Source: an uncultured Eubacteriales bacterium
GTDB taxonomy: Bacteria > Bacillota > Clostridia > Oscillospirales > Oscillospiraceae
Direction of reading: 5' to 3'
Length of the DNA: 10,649 nt
Assembly: GCA_902496595.1 (NCBI GenBank)
Contig: CABVBV010000069.1
Span: 1 to 10,649, forward strand
The position numbers and the translations under genes are program-made. Shown here piece by piece: positions 1 through 5,269 of this stretch. The notes under the pieces are model-generated. The model was not told where the DNA came from, ran no database searches, and saw only the letters and a program-made list of their open reading frames with translations. How positions within the stretch are numbered: the stretch's first letter is position 1; each line of letters begins with the position of its first letter.

Positions 1-1138
1 CGCCGAAGGAGACGCCCTTCGTCGAGTAGGTGACGAGGCCGAAGATGACGAGCATATTGGCCATGGTCGAGATGAAGGGGTGCATCTTGAACTTCGCGGT
101 GAAGAAGCCCGCTATCGTGGTGAAGATGGTGCACAGCACGATGCAGATGAAGAGGGCGAGGAACACGCGGCCGAGCAGCGGCACGCCGGTGAAGTCGAAG
201 ACCTTGCCGAAGACGGAGCCGGTGTTGGGGCCGTTGTGCATGATGATGGTAGCGGCGGTCATGCCCATGCCGACCATGCGGCCTATGGACAGGTCTGTGC
301 CTGCGAGCAAAATGAGGCCCGCGACGCCCAGGGCCAGGAACATACGCGGCGAGGCCTGGGACAGTATGTTCAGGATGTTGTTCACCGTGAGCAGCGGCAC
401 GCCCTTTATGATGGGCGTCGCTATGCACAGGCCGATGAAGATGATGATTATCGCTATGTACAGGCCGTTGCGCAGGAAGAAGTCGCGCCGGTTGAAGGTG
501 TAGCGGTAGTTTTCCGCCTTCTGGGCGAGGCTCTCGCCGACGGTGAACTTCGACATACGCAGCAGGTCTATAAGATGGTACTTGTGGTCGAAGGCCGCGT
601 GGCGCCTGTCCTTGATGGTCTGCTTCTCCTTGAGCAGGGACATCTTCGCGTCGAAGAGCCGGTTCTTGTGGACGTACTTCTCGTCCTTGAGCTCCTGCTG
701 GTCGGAGAGCTTCGCCACGGTCTCCTGGTGCTCGCGGTTCAGCTGCTCGACGGCCTCCTTGTACCTCTCCTGGGCCTTTACTTTCTCCTCCGCGCAGCTG
801 GCGACGACGGCCTGGTAGTAGGCGCCGTAGTTGGCCTTGAGGTAGCTCTCGGCCTCGGCTACGAGCTTCGAGACCTCGGCCTTGTTCTTCGCCTCGACCT
901 CCTTGGCCTTGACGAGCTGCTGTTTCAGCTCGGCGGCCCGCTTCTGCTTTTCCTCGGCGGTGTAGATGCGGTCGCGCTTGAGGTTCTCAAGGCTGTTCTG
1001 GATGTCCAGGACTTTGTCCGTGCCGTCAACGCGCAGGGCGTTTATCTTTTCCTGTATGCCGCCCACATATTCGTCGATCGGCGAGAGGAGCTGAGCTTCC
1101 TGCTCAGCGGTCAGGATCTTAGTGTTTTCTGCAACCAT
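1..1138 (-). CDS. mglC: MglC-like sugar ABC permease with a long N-terminal coiled-coil extension (3' end outside window)
   Basis: Membrane subunit of a galactose/methyl-galactoside-type ABC importer. The reading frame is open from the ATG at 1138 to the window edge: 379 codons are visible and the C-terminal part (roughly 170 residues by family length) is missing. From about residue 223 it matches the MglC/RbsC permease family: a first membrane helix at 223-240, then LNILSQASPRMFLALGVAG (256-274) and GTDLSIGRMVG (280-290), which parallel the E. coli MglC motifs LGVAGLI and GTDLSAGRQVG. Residues 1-220 are extra: E. coli MglC has only about 15 residues before its first helix. They are rich in Lys, Glu, Gln and Ala, contain no membrane segment, and look like a long alpha-helical coiled coil between about 25 and 185. 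The basic RRDFFLR just before the first helix suggests that this part is cytoplasmic. The start is preceded by AGGAG nine bases upstream and lies 17 bases after mglA, so the two are co-transcribed. Family assignment is firm; the role of the extension is unknown. Confidence 0.9.
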   Translation of the reverse strand, partial: MVAENTKILTAEQEAQLLSPIDEYVGGIQEKINALRVDGTDKVLDIQNSLENLKRDRIYTAEEKQKRAAELKQQLVKAKEVEAKNKAEVSKLVAEAESYLKANYGAYYQAVVASCAEEKVKAQERYKEAVEQLNREHQETVAKLSDQQELKDEKYVHKNRLFDAKMSLLKEKQTIKDRRHAAFDHKYHLIDLLRMSKFTVGESLAQKAENYRYTFNRRDFFLRNGLYIAIIIIFIGLCIATPIIKGVPLLTVNNILNILSQASPRMFLALGVAGLILLAGTDLSIGRMVGMGMTAATIIMHNGPNTGSVFGKVFDFTGVPLLGRVFLALFICIVLCTIFTTIAGFFTAKFKMHPFISTMANMLVIFGLVTYSTKGVSFG

Positions 1139-1155
1139 ATGCGTTTTCTCCTACC

Positions 1156-2664
1156 TTACAGGTATTTTGCGCTGAGTCTCAGAAGCTCCTCCTGATCCGT
1201 TTCCTTCGTGTTCACGATGCCGGAGAGGTGCCCGTTCGACATGACCCCTATCCTGTTCGTGATGCCGAGGATCTCGGGCATCTCGGAAGAGACGACTATG
1301 ATGGTCTTGCCCTGCTTCGCCATCTTGATTATGAGTTCATATATCTCGTACTTCGCGCCGACGTCAATGCCCCTCGTCGGCTCGTCCATCATGAAGACCT
1401 GGGGTTCGCGCTCGAGCCACTTGCCGAAGATGACCTTCTGCTGGTTGCCGCCGGAGAGGCTCGTGATCATGTCGTCCGGGCCCATGCACTTGGTGCGCAT
1501 GGTCTTTATCTCCTTGTTCGTGGCCTTTACCATCTTGGGCGTGGAGAGCGCGGGGCCGGCCTTGTACTGCCTGAGGTTGGCGATGGTCGTGTTGAAGGTG
1601 AGGTCGCACTTGAGGAAGAGGCCGTTCGCCTTGCGCTCCTCGGTTATCATCGCAAAGCCGTGCTCTATGGCCTCCTTGGCGTTCATGAAGTTCATGAGCC
1701 TGTTCTTGAAGTACACACGCCCGGCGGCCCTGGTGCGCACGCCGAAGATCGTCTCCAGAAGCTCAGTCCTGCCCGCGCCGACGAGCCCGTAGAGGCCGAA
1801 GATCTCGCCCTCCCTGACGTCGAAGCTCACGTCCTGCAAATACGGCGCGTACTTCGTCGAAAGGTGCTGCACCGAGAGGATCGTGTCGCCCGGGGTGTTG
1901 TCCACCGGAGGGAAGCGGCTCTCCAGCGAGCGGCCGACCATGGCGGTTATGAGTTCGCCCATGTTCGTCTCCGCTGCGGGCTTCGTCATCACCAGCTTGC
2001 CGTCCCTGAGCACCGAGATCTCGTCGCAGATCTCGAATATCTCGTCCATCTTGTGAGAGATATATATAAGCGAGATGCCCTGATCCCGCAGCATCCGCAT
2101 CATCTCAAAGAGCTTGTCTACCTCCTGCACCGTCAGCGAAGAGGTCGGCTCGTCAAGCACTATGACTTGAGAGTTGTACGAGATCGCCTTCGCTATCTCG
2201 CACATCTGCCGCTGCGAGACGGACATATTCCGCATCGGCTGGCTGAGGTTCACGGTCATGCCCAGCTTGCGGAAGAGCTCCGAAGCCTTCTTCTTCATAC
2301 CGCCCTCGTCCACGACGCCCGCGCCGTTCGTCGGGTAGCGGCCGAGGAACAGGTTGTCGGTCACGCTCCGCTCCAGGCACTGGTTCAGCTCCTGGTGCAC
2401 CATCGCGATACCGTTCTCCAGAGCGTCCTTCGGCCCGGAAAAGCTGATCTCCTTGCCGTTTAGAAAGATCTTCCCCTCGTCCTTCTGGTAGGTGCCGAAA
2501 AGACACTTCATCATCGTCGACTTTCCGGCGCCGTTCTCGCCCATAAGCCCCATGACAGTTCCGCGCTTCACGTCCAGATTGATATGGTCAAGCACCCGGT
2601 TGCGCCCGAAGGACTTGCTCATACCGCGTATTGACAGGACGATGTCGTTTTTCGCATCTGCCAT
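1156..2664 (-). CDS. mglA: MglA, duplicated ATPase subunit of the galactose/methyl-galactoside ABC importer
   Basis: Cytoplasmic ATPase that powers sugar import through MglC; 502 residues, close to E. coli MglA (506). It holds two ABC domains in tandem. The first has Walker A GENGAGKST (42-50), Q-loop Gln91 in MVHQELN, a signature of the sugar-importer form SVSQRQ (148-153), Walker B VIVLDEP (167-173) and H-loop His204. The second has the usual degenerate Walker A GLVGAGRTE (about 290), a full signature LSGGNQQK (about 408) and Walker B MMDEPTRGIDVGAKYEIY (about 430). LGRYPT, DEPTSSLT and SSEMPEILGIT are close to E. coli MglA, which favours MglA over RbsA or XylG. The ATG has GGGAG eight bases upstream. 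It lies 137 bases after mglB and 17 bases before mglC in the same orientation. Nothing in this subunit looks altered, unlike its two partners. Confidence 0.95.
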   Translation of the reverse strand: MADAKNDIVLSIRGMSKSFGRNRVLDHINLDVKRGTVMGLMGENGAGKSTMMKCLFGTYQKDEGKIFLNGKEISFSGPKDALENGIAMVHQELNQCLERSVTDNLFLGRYPTNGAGVVDEGGMKKKASELFRKLGMTVNLSQPMRNMSVSQRQMCEIAKAISYNSQVIVLDEPTSSLTVQEVDKLFEMMRMLRDQGISLIYISHKMDEIFEICDEISVLRDGKLVMTKPAAETNMGELITAMVGRSLESRFPPVDNTPGDTILSVQHLSTKYAPYLQDVSFDVREGEIFGLYGLVGAGRTELLETIFGVRTRAAGRVYFKNRLMNFMNAKEAIEHGFAMITEERKANGLFLKCDLTFNTTIANLRQYKAGPALSTPKMVKATNKEIKTMRTKCMGPDDMITSLSGGNQQKVIFGKWLEREPQVFMMDEPTRGIDVGAKYEIYELIIKMAKQGKTIIVVSSEMPEILGITNRIGVMSNGHLSGIVNTKETDQEELLRLSAKYL

Positions 2665-2688
2665 TCTAGTTACTCCCGTTTAAGAATT

Positions 2689-2705
2689 GCCGGCTTTTCC
2701 CCGGC
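2689..2705 (-). other. Small GC hairpin upstream of the mglA ribosome binding site
   Basis: The minus-strand RNA reads GCCGG, a seven-base loop, CCGGC, followed 11 bases later by the GGGAG ribosome binding site of mglA (2673-2677). AAAGCCGG also occurs twice here as a short direct repeat. It may tune mglA translation or form a double stem-loop with the larger hairpin upstream. Short and of uncertain function. Confidence 0.4.
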
Positions 2706-2725
2706 TTTCATCACATTATCACAAA

Positions 2726-2762
2726 TTGCTATCAGGGGGATGCGTGATCCCCCCAATAGCAA
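2726..2762 (-). other. Long stem-loop between mglB and mglA (probable mRNA stabiliser or attenuator)
   Basis: In the minus-strand transcript TTGCTAT-TG-GGGGGAT, a five-base loop CACGC, then ATCCCCC-TG-ATAGCAA form an unbroken 16-bp stem in which the two central pairs are G-U wobbles. It starts 39 bases after the mglB stop. The bases after it (TTTGTGATAATG) are not a clean U-tract, so it is a poor intrinsic terminator. Stem-loops behind a binding-protein gene are known in several sugar importer operons to protect the upstream mRNA and raise the ratio of binding protein to transporter. That role is inferred here. Confidence 0.7.
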
Positions 2763-2801
2763 AGGTTTCAGTTAACTGTGCGTTTTACTGCGCCGGACGG
2801 C

Positions 2802-4109
2802 TCACTGGCTCAGGATGCCGGTGTAGGAGGCGGCGTTGTCGGTCTTCACCATGTTGATGGCGAAGGCGTCGTACATATCGGGGTTGCCCAGACGGTTCGT
2901 GATGTTGGACTCGGTCTGGCCGTCGCCGGCTATGTACTCGACCTTGAGGTTCAGCAGGTCGTCATACTTCTGGAGCAGCGGCTGGTAGGTGGAGCCCAGG
3001 AAGTTGTCGGCGGAGTTGTAGATGTTCAGCCAGACGTTCTTCGTCGGGTGCGCCGTCGCGTCGAGCTGGTTGGAGACCGGCTCATAGGTGACGGTGGAAT
3101 CCAGGAAGCCCTCGTAGTTCTCGGCGGTGACGGCGACGTTCAGGGCGTAGTAGCTGCGGGAGGCCTCGTCGTAGTAGAAGACGTCCTCGGTGAGCACGTT
3201 GCCCGCGTCGTCCGGGGTGCCGATGCCGGTGTCGATGTCCACGCCGTCAAGGGCGTTGCGCAGGACGCGGAGGGTCAGGTAGGCCTGCACGTCGGCGTGC
3301 TGGCTGATGGTGCCGCCGTAGCCCTCGGCGATAGCGGCGACAGCGTCGGAGTTGGCGTCGTAGCCGAAGGTCGGCACGCCCTCAGCCTTCGACCAGGCGA
3401 GGAACATGGACATACCCATGCCGTCGTTGTTGGAGGCCACGATGTCGATCTGCTCGCCGAAGGAGGAGGCCCAGGTGCCGATGGCGTTGCCGGCGGTGGC
3501 GGCGTCCCAGGTGGCGCCGGCGGAGTTCTTCATCTCCTGAGAGGCGAGCTCACGCACGATGTAGGTGGTGCCGTCAATCACCAGTTCGCCGTCCTTGACG
3601 TAGGGGGAGGTGCCGTCGATGTTGGTGCCGACAGGGGTGCTGTCGATGACGCCGTCGACCTCGACGGCGGTGCCCAGAGCGCTGCGGACGCCGCGGGTAC
3701 GGGCGATGGAGTCGTTGTGGCCGATGTCGCCGACGGCCAGGACGTAGCCGATGACGCCGTCGCCGTTGCGGTCAAGGTCAGCGATGTTGGCCTTGATGTA
3801 GTCGAGGATCATGGTGCCCTGCAGCTCGGCGCCCTGGTTGGCGTCGAAGCCGACGTAGTAGGTGTTCTCGTTGAAGGTCAGGGCCGCCATGTCCAGCTCA
3901 CCGGTGGTGCTGTTGGAGGGCTGGCGGTTGAACCACACCAGGGGCTTATCCTTGTTGGCAACGGTGGTGCTGCCGCCGTCGTCGGGCGTGTCGGTCACGG
4001 TGCTGCCGCCGTCATCGGGGGCGTCCGTCGGGGTGCTGTCAGTGCTGCCGCAGGCCGCCAGGCAGAATATCATTGCCAGAGCCAGAAGCAGCGCAAGATA
4101 CTTTTTCAT
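2802..4109 (-). CDS. mglB: Galactose/glucose-binding lipoprotein of the MglB family, circularly permuted
   Basis: Extracellular sugar-receptor lipoprotein delivering ligand to MglAC; 435 residues from the ATG at 4109. A signal peptide ends in LAAC with lipidated Cys20, followed by an Asp/Gly/Ser/Thr linker (21-54). The body matches E. coli MglB in swapped order. Residues 55-337 correspond to native ~110-305: PLVWFNRQPS (native PVVFFNKEPS), calcium loop DRNGDG (113-118), GHNDSIART with His131, Asp133 and Arg137 (native His152, Asp154, Arg158), Trp201 (Trp183), Asn228 (Asn211) and Asp251 (Asp236). A linker at about 337-357 follows. Residues 358-435 correspond to the native N-terminus: ADNF with Asp368 and Phe370 (Asp14, Phe16) and FAINMV with Asn419 (Asn91). 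There is an extra ~40-residue insertion between Arg137 and Trp201, and Gln270 stands where Asn256 is expected. A TTG nine bases upstream is in frame, but it abuts the ribosome site, whereas the ATG has GAGG nine bases away. First gene of mglBAC. Ligand is inferred from conserved pocket residues. Confidence 0.88.
   Translation of the reverse strand: MKKYLALLLALAMIFCLAACGSTDSTPTDAPDDGGSTVTDTPDDGGSTTVANKDKPLVWFNRQPSNSTTGELDMAALTFNENTYYVGFDANQGAELQGTMILDYIKANIADLDRNGDGVIGYVLAVGDIGHNDSIARTRGVRSALGTAVEVDGVIDSTPVGTNIDGTSPYVKDGELVIDGTTYIVRELASQEMKNSAGATWDAATAGNAIGTWASSFGEQIDIVASNNDGMGMSMFLAWSKAEGVPTFGYDANSDAVAAIAEGYGGTISQHADVQAYLTLRVLRNALDGVDIDTGIGTPDDAGNVLTEDVFYYDEASRSYYALNVAVTAENYEGFLDSTVTYEPVSNQLDATAHPTKNVWLNIYNSADNFLGSTYQPLLQKYDDLLNLKVEYIAGDGQTESNITNRLGNPDMYDAFAINMVKTDNAASYTGILSQ
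3967..4032 (-). repeat. Two 33-base tandem units encoding an 11-residue linker repeat in MglB
   Basis: Two adjacent 33-base units both read GTGCTGCCGCCGTC on the plus strand (starts at 3967 and 4000). In MglB they encode two copies of an acidic, flexible spacer of the form PDDGGSTxT at about residues 31-50, just after lipidated Cys20. Length variation by slippage would change the distance between the membrane anchor and the receptor. Confidence 0.65.
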
Positions 4110-4139
4110 CGGAATCAACCTCTTTCATTTCATTTTCCA

Positions 4140-4162
4140 ATGGGATTACTCTAAAATCCCAT
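4140..4162 (-). promoter_or_regulatory. 8-bp perfect inverted repeat in the mglB leader
   Basis: ATGGGATT, seven bases, AATCCCAT; both arms match perfectly. It ends 30 bases before the mglB ATG and falls just after the best promoter candidate (4176-4204). It could be an operator, or a stem-loop at the 5' end of the mgl mRNA that protects it. It does not look like a cre site or a LacI-type operator with a central CG. The inverted repeat is directly visible; the function is open. Confidence 0.55.
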
Positions 4163-4175
4163 CAGCTCTACCATA

Positions 4176-4204
4176 ATCTTATTAAAATAATTTTTGGATT
4201 ACAA
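4176..4204 (-). promoter_or_regulatory. Candidate promoter for mglBAC
   Basis: On the minus strand TTGTAA (4204-4199), 17 bases, then TAAGAT (4181-4176); each box matches four of six consensus positions. Transcription would start near 4169 and give a leader of about 60 bases containing the inverted repeat at 4140-4162. The weak -35 box fits a promoter that needs an activator such as the response regulator encoded upstream. It lies in the only markedly AT-rich gap of the window. Confidence 0.4.
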
Positions 4205-4233
4205 GGTTAAATTTTACCGAAACAAAGTGTGTT

Positions 4234-4261
4234 TTTTTATTTGATTATGATAATTAGTCAA
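4234..4261 (-). promoter_or_regulatory. Alternative promoter boxes in the gap before mglB
   Basis: TTGACT (4261-4256), 16 bases, TAAAAA (4239-4234). The -35 box is near-consensus but the -10 box is poor. Within the same gap the element GTYAAATTT (plus strand) occurs at 4206-4214 and 4257-4265, exactly 51 bases apart, which could be a pair of activator half-sites. No clear intrinsic terminator separates the upstream gene from mglB, so read-through from the sensor operon is also possible. Confidence 0.25.
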
Positions 4262-4291
4262 ATTTACAGGGAGCAAAATTGTGCATCATGT

Positions 4292-5269
4292 TCAATTTTC
4301 TCTCTGTTCAAAGGCAAACAGGGCTTTTTGGCTGTCCATAGAGAACATATTGTCCCTGTCGACGGTTCTGGTGGAGGTATCGACGATTTTTTCCAACTCC
4401 GATTCCATGCCGGAGAGGAGCTTGTAGGCGCTCTCCACTCCCAGGTAGCCCATGGCGTAGGGGTTTTGGACGATGAGCGCGTCGACGCTGCCGTCCTGGA
4501 GCCCGTCGACGGTGGCGACGTTTGAGTCGAAGCCGACGAGGAAGACGCTGTCGGAGAGGCCGAGCTCAGCCACGGCCTGGGCGGCTCCGACGCTGGTGGG
4601 CTCGTTGAAGGCGAGCAGCACGTTAATCTCAGGGTGTTCCCCGAGCATCCTGACGGTGTCCGTCTTCGCGGCCCCGGCTTCGGCGAGGGTGTTGATGACG
4701 GCGGCGATCTCAGCCCTGCCGCTCCGGGAGAACAGCTCGGTCGCCCCGAGCTCGCGCTCCTGTCCGTTTGCGCTGCTGATGTCGTAGTTCACCATGCCCA
4801 CGACGAGCGGCCCTTCCACCCGGTCAAGGGCGGCCTGAGCGGCCATCTGGCCCGCGGCGTGGTTGTCCGTGCCTATGTAGGTGCTCACCATGTCCGAGGC
4901 CACGGAGCTGTCGATGGCCACGACCTTCACTCCGGCCTTTGCGGCGTCGTTTATCGCCGAGGCGTTGTTCTCGTAGTCGATGGCAGAGAAGACGAGGGCG
5001 TCGGCTCCGGCTTCGACCGCGTCGGCTATCATCCGGTTCTGGGTCTCGTAGTCCTCCTCTGTCTCGGGCCCGGTTATCGAGAGGCTTACGTTGTATTCCG
5101 TCGCGGCGGCCTCGGCCCCGGCGAAGACGGAGAGCCAGAACTCCGTCTCGGTGGACTTGGCGACGAGCGCGACGCGGTACTGTTCGGCGGCGGGGCTCTC
5201 CGCGGCGCAGCCCGTCAGCAGGCAGGCGGCCAGGGCGCAGCAGAGCAGGCCGCGGCTATTTCGTCTCAT
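4292..5269 (-). CDS. RbsB-like sugar-binding lipoprotein, probable sensor partner of the adjacent histidine kinase
   Basis: Periplasmic-binding-protein fold of the Peripla_BP_4 (RbsB/XylF-like) type, 325 residues. The signal peptide ends in LLTGC with Cys21 as the likely lipid attachment site. The order is canonical, unlike MglB: the first lobe begins YRVALVAKSTETEFW (31-45), followed by AGADALVFSAID (about 88-99) and KVVAIDSS; the second lobe includes FNEPTSVGAAQAV and LVGFDSN. The ATG has GGGAGG six bases upstream and lies inside the end of the kinase gene (14-base overlap), so translation is coupled to the kinase. The separate transport receptor MglB follows only downstream, which suggests a signalling rather than a transport role. 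Known parallels are the XylFII-LytS pair of Clostridium beijerinckii and other receptors encoded next to YesM-type kinases. Its ligand cannot be read from the sequence; it may also donate sugar to MglAC. Confidence 0.85.
   Translation of the reverse strand: MRRNSRGLLCCALAACLLTGCAAESPAAEQYRVALVAKSTETEFWLSVFAGAEAAATEYNVSLSITGPETEEDYETQNRMIADAVEAGADALVFSAIDYENNASAINDAAKAGVKVVAIDSSVASDMVSTYIGTDNHAAGQMAAQAALDRVEGPLVVGMVNYDISSANGQERELGATELFSRSGRAEIAAVINTLAEAGAAKTDTVRMLGEHPEINVLLAFNEPTSVGAAQAVAELGLSDSVFLVGFDSNVATVDGLQDGSVDALIVQNPYAMGYLGVESAYKLLSGMESELEKIVDTSTRTVDRDNMFSMDSQKALFAFEQREN

Noticed and set aside
481..1138. MglC extension as a separate gene joined by a frameshift or assembly artefact
   Set aside because: The frame is continuous with consistent codon use, and no second ribosome site plus start was noticed near residue 200-220; Met195 lacks a convincing upstream site by eye.
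80..1195. Long plus-strand open frame opposite mglC, and similar plus-strand frames opposite mglA, mglB, the kinase and the DUF362 gene
   Set aside because: They mirror GC-rich minus-strand genes, have low-complexity His/Arg/Val-rich translations, lack ribosome sites, and the opposite strand encodes recognisable families throughout.
2802..4109. MglB as a truncated receptor missing its N-terminal lobe
   Set aside because: The missing segment is present at the C-terminus with its ligand residues Asp368, Phe370 and Asn419, so permutation explains it better than truncation.
4110..4118. TTG codon nine bases upstream as the mglB start
   Set aside because: It touches the AGAGG ribosome site directly; the ATG at 4109 has proper spacing and begins a normal MKK signal peptide.
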